Part shown: piece after piece, positions 17,182 through 26,564 of the stretch | How the letters are laid out: the number at the start of each line of letters is the position of its first letter | Numbering within the stretch: the first letter of the stretch is position 1 | Assembly: GCF_001238275.1 (NCBI RefSeq) | Contig: NZ_LGTB01000033.1 | Span: 1-64,000, forward strand | DNA length: 64,000 nt | From: Bradyrhizobium viridifuturi | Lineage (GTDB): Bacteria; Pseudomonadota; Alphaproteobacteria; Rhizobiales; Xanthobacteraceae | Direction: 5' to 3' | The notes under the pieces: generated by a model | What the model saw: the letters and a program-made list of their open reading frames with translations, nothing else | Told to the model about the DNA's origin: nothing | The model's database searches: none | Translations under genes and position numbers: made by a program

Positions 17182-18402
17182 TCAGGACGATCGCGCGCTC
17201 CGGCTGCCGCTCACGCTGACCGCAAGCGGCCCGATCTCCTCGAGCGGTCCGACCTTCTCGTCCGGCTCGAGCCGCTTGCGCGCCACGAAGGAGAAATGAC
17301 GGCGCAGCTTCAGGATCGGCTTCTCGATGCAGTGCCAGGAGAACGCCGCGAACGCCGTGATCAGCACCAGCGCGAGGGCGAACTGGACGGTCAGCGACAC
17401 ATTCGGCAGCCACACTTTCACCACCTGCTGCATCGGAAAGCCATACAGATAGATGCCGTAGGAGTAGTCACCGTTCGAATACAGCGGCAGCCGCGGCAGA
17501 TTGGAGACGCCGAGGAACACGGTGATATAGACCAGCGCCGGCGCGATGACGGCATTGAGGACGGGCTGGGTCATCCAGGCCGCCGGCCCGAGCAGTATGG
17601 CGCCGAGACAAAGCGCACAGCAGGCGGCGAGAATGCGCCCGTCATAGGGAATGCGGTCGCGGTAGAGGTAGACTACGATTGCGAGCAGACAGGCGACCGG
17701 CAATTTCGCACCGCGTCCGAGAAACAGCGCCGTGCTGAAGATCTTGTCATGCAGCGTGCCCGCGACGCCGGCAGGCAGCTGGGAGGGAGCAGCGGCATGC
17801 CCCGTGAAGGTCAGCGCGAGGCCGAGCCCCACCAGCACGATGACACCGATCACGATCAGTACCGGCTTGCGCAGCAGCCCCAGCGCCATGATGACCGCCA
17901 TCACCGCGTAGCAGCCGTATTCGAATGGCACGGTCCACAGCGAACTGTTGACCTCCGGCGCGGGATTGCCGTTGAACACGCCCGGCAGCGTGTAGTTCAC
18001 CAGGCCGACGACGTTGGTAAAGTATTTCCAGGTGCCGGCGCTGGTGAAATAGTCGGAGAGCGGCAGCGTCGTGAAGATCGGCCCGAGGATCAACGCCGAC
18101 AGCACGATCTCGACCGCGAGCGCCGGAATGATCCGCAGGCCGCGATTGATCAGGAATTCCTTAACGCTGAGCCGCAGCCCGCTTGCCGCGATCAGAAACC
18201 CGCTCAGCGCGAAAAACATCACGAGGATCGCAAATTGCGGAAACCAGAGGACCGACGTCGGATCGGAATCGCCGCGACCGGTGGCAACATAGGGCGTATG
18301 CCCCGCGACGACGGCGATCGCGAGCGCCACACGGAGAAAATCGAACCCGGGACCAAAGCCTTTCTGCCGATCCAGCATGCTCCCAATCGAAGGCGCTGGC
18401 AT
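17182..18402 (-). CDS. acyltransferase 3 (OafA/YrhL-like) membrane protein
   Basis: 406 residues from the ATG at 18402; the open frame continues upstream, but the family N terminus FGPGFDFLRVALAIAVVAGH fits this start. About ten membrane helices follow, with FFALSGFLIAASG, the LWTVPFEYGCYAVM segment and a C-terminal FSWHCIEKPILKL. This family transfers acyl (often acetyl or succinyl) groups to sugars of lipopolysaccharide, exopolysaccharide or Nod factors across the inner membrane. The substrate is unknown. It is convergent with the TauE gene, with 25 bp between stops. Confidence 0.85.
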   Translation of the reverse strand: MPAPSIGSMLDRQKGFGPGFDFLRVALAIAVVAGHTPYVATGRGDSDPTSVLWFPQFAILVMFFALSGFLIAASGLRLSVKEFLINRGLRIIPALAVEIVLSALILGPIFTTLPLSDYFTSAGTWKYFTNVVGLVNYTLPGVFNGNPAPEVNSSLWTVPFEYGCYAVMAVIMALGLLRKPVLIVIGVIVLVGLGLALTFTGHAAAPSQLPAGVAGTLHDKIFSTALFLGRGAKLPVACLLAIVVYLYRDRIPYDGRILAACCALCLGAILLGPAAWMTQPVLNAVIAPALVYITVFLGVSNLPRLPLYSNGDYSYGIYLYGFPMQQVVKVWLPNVSLTVQFALALVLITAFAAFSWHCIEKPILKLRRHFSFVARKRLEPDEKVGPLEEIGPLAVSVSGSRSARSS

Positions 18403-18650
18403 GATTTCCACTCCATTCCGAACCACGCCTTCGGACAGCAAGGGCCATGCCAGGAAAAATGTCTTGGGACGGGACACCTCCCGGCAACCCGGCCTTAACC
18501 CTTCGACGAAACACGGACGAAACAAACCCCTAACGCCACGAAACCATTTTGGCGATTTCGTGCAAACGTCCTGAAACGCCTCACCTGTACTGGTTTGACC
18601 CAACGACGCGCCGGAACTGGCGCGCAGGGCGCAAACAACAGGGGTCGACA

Positions 18651-19340
18651 ATGTTCAATTCCATCAAGCTGAACGCACGTCTCGCTGCCGCCGCCTTCGG
18701 TGCGCTGGCAATTGGCACCGTTGCCTTCTCGAATTCCGCCGCGGCCGCTCCGCTGCCGATCTTCCCCTTCATCCTGACGCCGCCGACCGAGGCGGTGCAG
18801 CCGCCGGTGCAGTCGATGCCGCAGGCGCAGGAAGAAGACCGCTCCGTCGAATTGCCCGCCCGCCTGCGCCGCCAGGTCGTGGCCTATCCGACCCGCGAGG
18901 CGCCCGGCACCGTTATCATCGACACCCCGCACACCTATCTCTATCTGGTGCTCGGAGGCGGCCGGGCGATGCGCTACGGCATCGGCGTCGGCCGCGACGG
19001 CTTCACCTGGTCGGGCACCCAGACCATCACCAAGAAGGCGGAATGGCCGGATTGGACCCCGCCGCCGGAAATGATCGCCCGCCAACCCTATCTGCCGCGC
19101 CACATGGCCGGCGGCCCCGGCAACCCGCTCGGCGCCCGCGCCATGTATCTCGGCGGCACCGTGTACCGCATCCACGGCACCAACGCGCCGGAGACGATCG
19201 GCACCCACGTCTCCTCCGGCTGCCTGCGGCTCACCAATGAGGACGTCACGGACCTCTATTCGCGGGTCAGCGTCGGCACCAAGGTGATCGTGCTGCCGAT
19301 GACCGACCGCCGCGCCGATCTCGGCTCGGCCGTCCGCTAA
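18651..19340 (+). CDS. L,D-transpeptidase (YkuD domain), exported
   Basis: 229 residues with a signal peptide ending near SAAAA-PL. The YkuD catalytic domain covers about 100-215, with VYRIHGTN (His about 175) and HVSSGCLRL, where Cys about 191 is the nucleophile. These enzymes make 3-3 crosslinks in peptidoglycan or attach proteins to it; both are common in Rhizobiales. The ATG at 18651 begins the signal peptide; a longer frame upstream lacks one. The gene appears to be a single transcription unit, with a 248-bp gap upstream for its promoter. Confidence 0.9.
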   Translation: MFNSIKLNARLAAAAFGALAIGTVAFSNSAAAAPLPIFPFILTPPTEAVQPPVQSMPQAQEEDRSVELPARLRRQVVAYPTREAPGTVIIDTPHTYLYLVLGGGRAMRYGIGVGRDGFTWSGTQTITKKAEWPDWTPPPEMIARQPYLPRHMAGGPGNPLGARAMYLGGTVYRIHGTNAPETIGTHVSSGCLRLTNEDVTDLYSRVSVGTKVIVLPMTDRRADLGSAVR

Positions 19341-19524
19341 GCCCCGACACATTCAGACATCGACGACGGCTCCGGCATCCATGCCGGGGCCGTTGTCGCG
19401 TTCATAATCGTTAACGTCCAGGTGATCGCTGCTTCCGCCCCTGAAGCAGCTTGATCCCGCCACACTGGCGCCGTCGTCGGGGGGCCTGTACAACCCGTCA
19501 AGTTGATTTTCATCCGGGGGGACG

Positions 19525-21093
19525 ATGCGTCTACCGATGCATCCAAGGACGATCGCGCTCGGGCTCACGGTGGTGGTGCTCTCGTTCGCGATCAGCCTCA
19601 AGGCCATGGACTGGCTCGCACCGAGCGTCACCGTGCAGACACCGCCGCTGGTACAACTGCCGCCGCTGCCGCAGGCGCCGCGCTCCTCGACGGTCGTGGC
19701 GCAGGTATCGGTCGCGCTGTCGGCGATCCGCGATGCCGCCGAACGCGGTGCGCCGAAGACCTTCGGCGGCAAGGCCGACAACCCGGTCCAGCAAATCCTG
19801 CAAAATGCCGATATCGGCTGGACCGCGTCGCGCGGGCCGATTGCGGCCACCGGCGCGCAGGACGTGCTGACGCTGACGACCCCGATCAACGGCACGCTCA
19901 AGGTCACCGGCTCGCTGTCGGACAAGGCGACCGGCGCCGTCACCAACGCGCTCGGCAGCCTGCTCGGCGGCAATGTCGCCAAGCAGATCGGCTCCGTGAA
20001 CATCAAGAACGTCAACGCCAACGCCGACATCAAGGGCAGCGTCACGCTGACCGCGCGGCCCAAGCTCGGCGCGTCCTGGCGGATCGAGCCGAACCTGCAG
20101 GCGCAGGTCAATCTCGGCGACACCAGCCTGTCGGCCGCCGGCGTCCGCATCAACGTGCCGGCGCAGGTCAAGCCTGTCATCGACAAAGCGGTCGCCGACC
20201 AGATTTCCGTGGTCGAGGCGCGATTGCAGAACAACCCGGTGTTCCAGAACGCCGCCCGCACGCAATGGGCCAAGGCCTGCCGCTCGATACCGCTGCAGGG
20301 CACCGGCGGCACCGCGTCGATGCCGCCGATGTGGCTCGAGCTGCGGCCGACCCGCGCGATCGCCGCGCAGCCGAAGGTCGATGCGTCCTCGCTGATCCTG
20401 ACCATGGGGATCGAGGCCGAGACCCGGATCACGGAGACGCAGACCACACCGAACTGCCCGTTCCCCGACAAGCTCTCGATCGTGCCGCCGATGCCGAGCC
20501 AGGTCTCGGTCGGCCTGCCGGTCGACATGTCCTTCACCACGCTGACGCAACTCGTCGAGGCGCAGCTGAAGGGCAAGACCTTCCCCGAGGACGGCTCCGG
20601 CCCGGTCGACGTCACCGTCAAGAGCGCGAGCATCGCCGCCTCCGGCGACCGGCTCCTGATCTCGCTTCTCGTGCACGCCAAGGAGAAGAAGAGCTTCTTC
20701 GGCCTCGGCGCCGAGGCGACCGTGCACATCTGGGGCCGGCCGCGGCTCGACCAGGCGGCGCAGACGCTGCGGCTGACCGATGTCGAGCTGGCGGTCGAGT
20801 CCGAGGCCGCGTTCGGCCTGCTCGGCGCTGCCGCGCGCGCGGCGATCCCGCATCTGCAGCAGGCGCTCGCCGACCGGATGGTGGTCGACCTGAAGCCATT
20901 CGCGAGCAACGCGCAGCGCAAGATCGCCGCCGCGATCGCCGACCTGCAGAAGAACGAGGAGGGCATCCGGGTCGACGCCGACGTCAACAGCATCCGCCTT
21001 GCCGGCATCACGTTCGATTCCAAGACGCTCCGGGTGGTCGTGGAAACCGACGGCACCATCAAGGCCGCCGTCACCGCGTTACCGGCGCTGTAA
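19525..21093 (+). CDS. DUF4403 family exported protein
   Basis: 522 residues. It begins with a signal-anchor (RTIALGLTVVVLSFAISLKAM) followed by a long soluble domain. The body has repeated LPLP-like and amphipathic beta segments typical of DUF4403 (VQTPPLVQLPPLPQAPRSST, IPLQGTGGTASMPPMWLELR, VEAQLKGKTFPEDG). DUF4403 proteins are predicted envelope proteins, with tubular lipid-binding folds suggested; the role is unknown. It lies 184 bp after the transpeptidase and 159 bp before the ABC binding protein, so it is probably independently transcribed. Confidence 0.8.
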   Translation: MRLPMHPRTIALGLTVVVLSFAISLKAMDWLAPSVTVQTPPLVQLPPLPQAPRSSTVVAQVSVALSAIRDAAERGAPKTFGGKADNPVQQILQNADIGWTASRGPIAATGAQDVLTLTTPINGTLKVTGSLSDKATGAVTNALGSLLGGNVAKQIGSVNIKNVNANADIKGSVTLTARPKLGASWRIEPNLQAQVNLGDTSLSAAGVRINVPAQVKPVIDKAVADQISVVEARLQNNPVFQNAARTQWAKACRSIPLQGTGGTASMPPMWLELRPTRAIAAQPKVDASSLILTMGIEAETRITETQTTPNCPFPDKLSIVPPMPSQVSVGLPVDMSFTTLTQLVEAQLKGKTFPEDGSGPVDVTVKSASIAASGDRLLISLLVHAKEKKSFFGLGAEATVHIWGRPRLDQAAQTLRLTDVELAVESEAAFGLLGAAARAAIPHLQQALADRMVVDLKPFASNAQRKIAAAIADLQKNEEGIRVDADVNSIRLAGITFDSKTLRVVVETDGTIKAAVTALPAL

Positions 21094-21252
21094 CGAGGGC
21101 TGCCCGCTCCTGGCGGCGAGAGGCGAACGACCTCGGCCGCGCCCAGCCCCCCTGCGCATGCCCAAAAAGTCGTCTTTGCGACAGGTTGCCGCACCGGATA
21201 GAAGGTGCCCCGTGGAAGCGAACTTCGACCAAAAACCAGGGAGAGAAACACG

Positions 21253-22467
21253 ATGAAATCGCTCTTGGCCGCAGCGGCGGCCAGCCTCGCGCTTGCGGCC
21301 TCCGGCACCGCGGCCAACGCCCAGATCTCCGACGACGTCGTCAAGCTCGGCGTGCTCACCGACATGTCGAGCCTCTATGCGGACGCCACCGGCAAGGGCT
21401 CGGTCGCCGCCGTCGAGATGGCGGTCGCCGATTACGGCGGCAAGGTGAAGGGCAAGCCGATCCAGGTCGTCGTGGCCGATCATCAGAACAAGCCCGACGT
21501 CGGCGTCAGCATCGCGCGCAACTGGTACGACAACGACAAGGTCGATGCGATCCTCGACGTTCCGACCTCTTCGGTCGCGCTGCCGATCTCGGCGCTGACG
21601 CGCGAGAAGAACAAGATCCACATCAATTCCGGCGGCGGCTCCTCCGATATCACCGGCACCGCCTGCTCGCCCAACACCGTGCACTGGACCTACGACACCT
21701 ACGCGCTGTCGAACGTCGCCGGCAAGGCGATGGTCAAGCGCGGCGAAGACACCTGGTTCTTCGTCACCGCCGACTACGCCTTCGGCATGGCGCTGGAGCG
21801 CGACGCCGCCAACGTCGTCAAGGAGACCGGCGGCAAGGTGCTCGGCGACGTGCGCCATCCGCTCAACTCGTCGGACTTCTCGTCCTTCCTGCTGCAGGCG
21901 CAGGCCTCCAAGGCCAAGGTCGTGGCGCTGGCCAATGCCGGCGGCGACACCACCACCGCGCTGAAGCAGGCCGCCGAGTTCGGCCTGACCCAGGGCGGCC
22001 AGAAGCTGATCGCGCTGCTGATGGAAATCACCGACACCCACGCGCTCGGCCTGAAGGCGACGCAGGGCCTGATCGTCACCGACGCCTTCTACTGGGACAT
22101 GAACGACGAGACCCGCGCCTTCTCGAAGCGCTTCAACGAGAAGGTCGGCCACATGCCGACCATGATCCAGGCCGGCCTCTATTCGGCGACCATGCATTAC
22201 CTGAAGGCGATCGAGGCGATCGGCACCGACGAGGCGCCGAAGGTGATGGAGCAGATGCGCAAGACGCCGATCAACGACTTCTTCGCCAAGAACGGCCACA
22301 TCCGCATCGACGGCCGCATGGTGCACGACATGTACCTGTTCGAGACCAAGAAGCCCGAGGAATCCAAGAACGAGTGGGATCTCTACAAGCTGATCGCCAC
22401 CGTGCCCGGCGACGAAGCGTTCCGTCCGCTCGACAAGGGCGGCTGCCCGCTGGTGAAGTCGAACTGA
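21253..22467 (+). CDS. ABC transporter substrate-binding protein (branched-chain amino-acid type)
   Basis: 404 residues; the start at 21253 follows GGGAGAG. The signal peptide is cut near ANA-QI. The periplasmic binding fold type I is clear: VVKLGVLTDMSSLYADATGK, VEMAVADYGGKVKGKPIQVV, and HINSGGGSSDITGTACSPNT. Such proteins feed HAAT-type transporters for amino acids, amides, urea or aromatic acids. No permease or ATPase gene is adjacent, so it is an orphan receptor working with a distant transporter. A strong intrinsic terminator follows at 22541. Confidence 0.9.
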   Translation: MKSLLAAAAASLALAASGTAANAQISDDVVKLGVLTDMSSLYADATGKGSVAAVEMAVADYGGKVKGKPIQVVVADHQNKPDVGVSIARNWYDNDKVDAILDVPTSSVALPISALTREKNKIHINSGGGSSDITGTACSPNTVHWTYDTYALSNVAGKAMVKRGEDTWFFVTADYAFGMALERDAANVVKETGGKVLGDVRHPLNSSDFSSFLLQAQASKAKVVALANAGGDTTTALKQAAEFGLTQGGQKLIALLMEITDTHALGLKATQGLIVTDAFYWDMNDETRAFSKRFNEKVGHMPTMIQAGLYSATMHYLKAIEAIGTDEAPKVMEQMRKTPINDFFAKNGHIRIDGRMVHDMYLFETKKPEESKNEWDLYKLIATVPGDEAFRPLDKGGCPLVKSN

Positions 22468-22540
22468 CGCACGCCGCCGCGAACGGCCCGGTCCGCCGAA
22501 ATGCGGACCCGCCAGCAGCCCGCCAAGAGCCAATGAAAAC

Positions 22541-22566
22541 GCGCCCGGCCATACCGGGCGCGTTTT
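22541..22566 (+). terminator. intrinsic terminator after ABC binding protein
   Basis: Perfect eight-base stem GCGCCCGG/CCGGGCGC with a short loop and a following TTTTT run, 74 bp after the stop at 22467. Confidence 0.85.
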
Positions 22567-22608
22567 TCATGTCGCGGCGGCCATCGATGATTGCGTCGTC
22601 AGCCGGCG

Positions 22609-22761
22609 CTATCCGGCATTCGCGCTCGGGATCATCCACGTCGAATAGGTCTGCCAGACGCCATCGCCGAGATTGCGTTGATAGGCGATGAAGTCGGCAT
22701 GGTCGCCGTGCACGAGCTCGTAACGATAGTACCTTGAGAGGTCGTCGATCTGCTTGGTCAT
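22609..22761 (-). CDS. small ORF, 50 residues
   Basis: Reading the minus strand, GGAGACG stands just ahead of an ATG that opens a 50-codon frame: TKQIDDLSRYYRYELVHGDH, then AYQRNLGDGVWQTYSTWMIP and a stop. The composition is protein-like (aromatic, acidic and amphipathic), unlike random GC-rich frames, and there is no signal peptide. I recognise no family. It is followed by the ABC binding protein terminator on the other strand, and it faces the same way as the small secreted protein at 22866. Confidence 0.5.
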   Translation of the reverse strand: MTKQIDDLSRYYRYELVHGDHADFIAYQRNLGDGVWQTYSTWMIPSANAG

Positions 22762-22865
22762 GGGACGTCTCCGTCGTCAGGGAAAGTCACTGTGTTTCCA
22801 CGTAGTCAGGACGCGTCTGTGGTCAATAGGATGATATTCATCATTTAATCACAGACGCGCGAGCT

Positions 22866-23153
22866 TCAGCGGCCGGCGCGATGCGCGCGGGCACGCGGCG
22901 CGTCAGCGATGCCGACGCCGCTCTCCAGCGCCTGGAGCCTCTGCAGCACCGCGGGCGGCTCGAGCACGAGTTTGGCCGCAGGCGTCGGCGCGCCGTTGTT
23001 GAGCACGTCCCGATATGGATAGAGCGCCTGGAAGGCGGCCGGCTCGGAGATCGCGGCCTGGGCCGAGGCCGCCGTCGCCGCGACGGCGGACAACGCCGCA
23101 GCCAGCGCGATGGTTTTGAACGTCCTGGCGAGGTGGGAAATCCTGGTGGTCAT
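22866..23153 (-). CDS. small secreted hypothetical protein
   Basis: 95 residues from an ATG at 23153 with GGGAG upstream. A clear signal peptide (TFKTIALAAALSAVAATAAS, cleavage at SAQA) is followed by a short mature chain with YPYRDVLNNGAPTPAAKLVL and a basic end. This resembles small exported proteins of unknown function that are abundant in bradyrhizobia. The AT-rich upstream region holds two ATCGNATACGAT dyads, so its expression is probably regulated. Confidence 0.7.
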   Translation of the reverse strand: MTTRISHLARTFKTIALAAALSAVAATAASAQAAISEPAAFQALYPYRDVLNNGAPTPAAKLVLEPPAVLQRLQALESGVGIADAPRARAHRAGR

Positions 23154-23177
23154 GGTAACGCTCCCGCGATTTATTAC

Positions 23178-23259
23178 ATCGCATACGATTAACTCGTTCG
23201 CGCTTGATAAAGGCACGGCGCGGCCTGCATTCAAGTATCCCGATTTAATCGGATACGAT
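23178..23259. promoter_or_regulatory. pair of near-palindromic ATCGNATACGAT sites in divergent intergenic region
   Basis: ATCGCATACGAT (23178-23189) and ATCGGATACGAT (23248-23259) occur 70 bp apart in a notably AT-richer 375-bp gap between the small secreted gene (minus) and the glycerophosphodiesterase (plus). Each is a near-dyad of the form bound by GntR- or TetR-type repressors. The spacing of about seven helical turns would put both on one face of the DNA. The cognate regulator is not identified, and no other gene is evident in 23154-23528. Confidence 0.5.
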
Positions 23260-23528
23260 TTATTCGGGCGCGGGCCTTCAAATATCCGTGTGAACCGCGG
23301 GCCATGCGCGGCCGGCAAGGCCGCTCTGTTCGCGCGGCCGGCGCTTTCGGAAATTCTTCCGGTGGACTGCGAAGGACCGACCGGCGACAAACGCGCGAGT
23401 GAACCACGCGTGCGCGACCGTGGCAGTCATCGGACTGTCAGGAGACTGAGACAAGAAGACGCCTGCGTCGGCCGCGTCGGCTCGGCACTTTGGCATCGGC
23501 CGATGCCGGAAAGAGATGGAGCGGGCCC

Positions 23529-24923
23529 GTGAAGCAGATGCGTTCAGGACGGAAACAAGACATTGGAGCGATGCTGCTCGGCGCGGCCTTGGCGGTGCTG
23601 CTGCCGTCGATGGCATCGGCGCAGACCGCCCCGGCACCATCAGGCGCAAAGCCCTTCGTGACCGTCGACGGCAAGTTGCCGCTGGTGATCGGACATCGCG
23701 GCGTGCCGGGCCTCGTGCCCGAGGAGACCGAGGCATCCTATGAGCTGGCCGCCGACCTCGGCACCGACTCGCTCGAGGAGGACCTGCATCTGACCAAGGA
23801 TTGCGTGCTCGTGGCGCGGCATAATCCTTGGCTCGGCGACAACACCAACGTCGCTGAAGTGGCGAAGACCAACGTGCAAGTTGCGGCCCGTAAGCGCACG
23901 GCGCCGGGCGTGCGCGTCAAGGTGAAGTGGGCGCAAACCCCCAGCAGCGGGCCAGCCGAATACCTCACCGATCTGATTGATCCGGCCGATCCCAAATCGG
24001 TGCTGAAGGCGCTGATCGTCGACGGCGACGACCACACCAACGATTGGTCGATCACCGATTTCACCATGGCCGAGCTGAGGCAGTGGATCGCCGGCACCAC
24101 CTATGATGCGGCCAACGAACGGCCGAAACTGTTCAACGGCAAATTCCCGATCATCAGCTTCCAGGACATCATCGACATCGCCAAGGCCAAGAGCAAGGCG
24201 ACCGGGCGCACGATCTCGGTCTATCCGGAAACCAAGAATCCGACCTGGAACAACGCCCAGGCGGTCGCCAACGGCTGCGGCGCGCCCGGCAGCCATCCGC
24301 TCGAGGATGCCCTGATCAAGATCATCAAGGAGAACGGCCTCAACTCGAAGGACGCGCCGATCATCGTGCAGAGCTTCGAGCCCGGTAGCCTGAAATACAT
24401 GCGCAGCCATGGACTGGAAACGCGGCAGGTCCAGCTCCTCGACGGCAACGGCGTCGACTTCAAGACCGGCAAGGTGCTGCTCAACAACATCGCCAATTCC
24501 CGTCCCTACGACTGGACGGTCGCAGGCGACGGCCGCACTTTCGATGCGATGCTGACCCCGGAAGGCCTCGCGGAGATCAAGACCTATGCCGACGGCATCG
24601 GTCCGTGGAAGGCCTATATCGTGCCCTACAAGATCTCGCCGTGGAGGGACGCTGGCGCCGACGGCAAGCCCTACAAGGGATCGACCGCGGAGGCCACGAC
24701 ACAGGACGCGACCAGCGTGATCGCCGACGCGCACAAGCTCGGCCTGTTCGTGCACGTCTTCACGTTCCGCAACGAGAAGAAATATCTGGCGGCCGACTAT
24801 CGCGGCGACCCGGCCCAGGAATATCTCAGGTTCTTCCGTCTCGGCGTGGACGGGGTGTTTACGGATTTCACCCACACCGGCGTTGCCGCCCGCGCCGCTT
24901 ACTTGCGCGAACTCGGCTGGTGA
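23529..24923 (+). CDS. glycerophosphodiester phosphodiesterase, exported
   Basis: 464 residues from a GTG at 23529 with GGAG seven bases upstream; an ATG at 23538 is the alternative. The signal peptide ends near ASA-QT. The GDPD barrel shows GHRGVPGLVPEETEAS, the catalytic His/Arg/Glu region, and EEDLHLTKDCVLVARHNPWL. C-terminal pieces GVDGVFTDFTHTG and FVHVFTFRNE match the GlpQ class. It hydrolyses glycerophosphodiesters from phospholipid breakdown to glycerol-3-phosphate and an alcohol. The size and extra insertions fit periplasmic GlpQ-like enzymes. Confidence 0.85.
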   Translation: MKQMRSGRKQDIGAMLLGAALAVLLPSMASAQTAPAPSGAKPFVTVDGKLPLVIGHRGVPGLVPEETEASYELAADLGTDSLEEDLHLTKDCVLVARHNPWLGDNTNVAEVAKTNVQVAARKRTAPGVRVKVKWAQTPSSGPAEYLTDLIDPADPKSVLKALIVDGDDHTNDWSITDFTMAELRQWIAGTTYDAANERPKLFNGKFPIISFQDIIDIAKAKSKATGRTISVYPETKNPTWNNAQAVANGCGAPGSHPLEDALIKIIKENGLNSKDAPIIVQSFEPGSLKYMRSHGLETRQVQLLDGNGVDFKTGKVLLNNIANSRPYDWTVAGDGRTFDAMLTPEGLAEIKTYADGIGPWKAYIVPYKISPWRDAGADGKPYKGSTAEATTQDATSVIADAHKLGLFVHVFTFRNEKKYLAADYRGDPAQEYLRFFRLGVDGVFTDFTHTGVAARAAYLRELGW

Positions 24924-24958
24924 GGCTGGCGACGCAAGTTGCGCTCGGCATAGCAAAA

Positions 24959-24990
24959 CGCGCCCGGCATCACCGGGCGCGCTTGTCTTT
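24959..24990. terminator. bidirectional intrinsic terminator
   Basis: Nine-base stem CGCGCCCGG/CCGGGCGCG around a short loop, with AAAA on the left and a T-rich stretch (CTTGTCTTTT) on the right. It lies between the convergent glycerophosphodiesterase and PRC-barrel genes and could end both transcripts. Confidence 0.75.
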
Positions 24991-25008
24991 TGCGCGACGC
25001 GATGCGCC

Positions 25009-25536
25009 TTACTGGGTCGTGTACTTGAACTCAGGCATCGCCTTCAGCTCATCCTTGGTCGCGTTGAACACGGCGTGGTCCGGATACCAGGGATTCGGCT
25101 TTGACGCCGTCGCCGCGGGCGCCGCGCCCGTGGTCGTCGTCTTGCTGGTGCTGCTGGCGCCGGCGCCGGTGTTCGAGGCGCTCGTATTGGCGACCGGCTC
25201 ATTGACGAACTTCACCTTGTCGAGCGGCACGGCGACCAGGTGTTCGCCGACGCCAAGGAAGCCGCCGACGCCGATGACGACAGCCTTGATGGCGCCGCCC
25301 TTGTCCATCAGCAGATCATTGATCGAGCCGACGCTCTCGTTCTTGTCGTTGTACACGCTCAGGCCCACGACTTTCGACGCGCGCCAGTCCCCCGTATAGG
25401 AGGTTGGCGAGGTGGCCGTCGTCGACGCCGGAGGTGCCATCTTGTTGTCGGCCTTGTCGGCGGGAGTCTGTGCGACCGCGACGGTCGCAAGCAGGGCCGA
25501 GCCGGCCACGCCGGCAACGATGGATTTGATCAACAT
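25009..25536 (-). CDS. exported PRC-barrel domain protein
   Basis: 175 residues from an ATG at 25536 with GAGGAG upstream. The signal peptide is cut near VAQT. A PRC-barrel domain follows (DWRASKVVGLSVYNDKNESV, GSINDLLMDKGGAIKAVVIG, LVAVPLDKVKF), then a Ser/Thr/Ala linker and a short C-terminal segment. PRC barrels occur in RNA-processing and photosynthetic proteins, but exported single-domain members in rhizobia have no known role. A second PRC-barrel gene follows 363 bp upstream on the same strand. Confidence 0.85.
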   Translation of the reverse strand: MLIKSIVAGVAGSALLATVAVAQTPADKADNKMAPPASTTATSPTSYTGDWRASKVVGLSVYNDKNESVGSINDLLMDKGGAIKAVVIGVGGFLGVGEHLVAVPLDKVKFVNEPVANTSASNTGAGASSTSKTTTTGAAPAATASKPNPWYPDHAVFNATKDELKAMPEFKYTTQ

Positions 25537-25899
25537 ATGCGCTCTCCTCAGTTCGCAAAATCGATGCTGGGAGAACCCGGGATGCGGGCTACCGTTCCTA
25601 TCGGACCTGCGCTCAAAGGCCGCCCCCATGTGCAGGAACGCCATGGAAACAGCGCGGCAAGCCGGTGCTGTCGACCTTCCGCGGATGGAACGTCGCACGC
25701 CTTGACGAGAGCGATCGTGATCTTTCAAGTGGGCTGCGGTTGAGCCTCACGACTGCGCCGGACGCGCAGTCCCCGATGTGACGATGTTCGGCTCACCAAG
25801 TCGTCTCGGCGAACCGCGCTGCACAAGCGGACACGCGCCCCCGCAGCAGCCGCATCATCGATCGACATGCGTCGATCATGCGCACGCCTGACAGCGCGC
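25537..25899. other. intergenic region, no gene evident
   Basis: This 363-bp gap between two PRC-barrel genes on the same strand contains no convincing coding frame, palindrome or RNA structure that I can see. It should contain the promoter of the downstream PRC-barrel gene. Confidence 0.4.
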
Positions 25900-26277
25900 T
25901 CAGAAGCCGCCCCAATAAGGCGGCACGCCGTAGAAGCGATGCAGCTCGACTTCCTGCGAGCGGTCGCCCCAATCGAAATCCTTGTCGGCGCGGAACGACG
26001 GCGCGCGCTTCAGCTCGTCATCCTCGATGTCGAGCTCGTAGGCTTCGAACTTCGGGTTGTAGTGCAGCCGGCCCCACGGCAGCGGAATCAAATTGGTTCC
26101 GATCCCGAGGAAGCCACCAAAGCTCAGCACCGCGTACGACACCTTGCCCGAGACCTTGTCGATCATCAGCCGCTCGATGTGCCCGATCATGTCGCCATTG
26201 GCCCGGCGCACCGCCGTCCCCTCGACGCGATCGCTTGCAATGAGCTGATGCGGCCTTGTCCTGACATCGACAGACAT
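25900..26277 (-). CDS. PRC-barrel domain protein, cytoplasmic
   Basis: About 125 residues from the ATG at 26277 with GGAGGGTGAG upstream. It has no signal peptide. The PRC-barrel core is DRVEGTAVRRANGDMIGHIE, then RLMIDKVSGKVSYAVLSFGG, followed by a basic/acidic tail with FDWGDRSQEVEL. The neighbouring exported protein shares the same fold. Function unknown; a stress-related role is often proposed for such proteins in rhizobia. Confidence 0.8.
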   Translation of the reverse strand: MSVDVRTRPHQLIASDRVEGTAVRRANGDMIGHIERLMIDKVSGKVSYAVLSFGGFLGIGTNLIPLPWGRLHYNPKFEAYELDIEDDELKRAPSFRADKDFDWGDRSQEVELHRFYGVPPYWGGF

Positions 26278-26564
26278 CTCACCCTCCCTGTCCGGAAAGA
26301 GAAACAACGCGTCGCCGGGGGAACGGGTTCCGGCCCCGGATATGACAGCCGCCCTTCCCTTCTCGGCCCGCCACGGCGGCCCGGAGCGGAGCTCGGACCT
26401 TGGAGAGTTCGACCCGCATTTCAACGGATTAGGCTTGATGACAGAACGATAACTTTTCACCGCTCCGCCGACCTGTTAACCCGTTCTGCCGGGCAAGATT
26501 TCAGACATACACTGAAACAAAATTCCTGAGCCGCTTCCCCCGAATCACGGACAAAAGAGTCGGT

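Noticed and set aside
19503..22691. 1062-codon plus-strand frame over DUF4403 and the ABC binding protein
   Set aside because: Different frame from two genes with clear motifs; Arg-rich composition typical of spurious frames in high-GC DNA.
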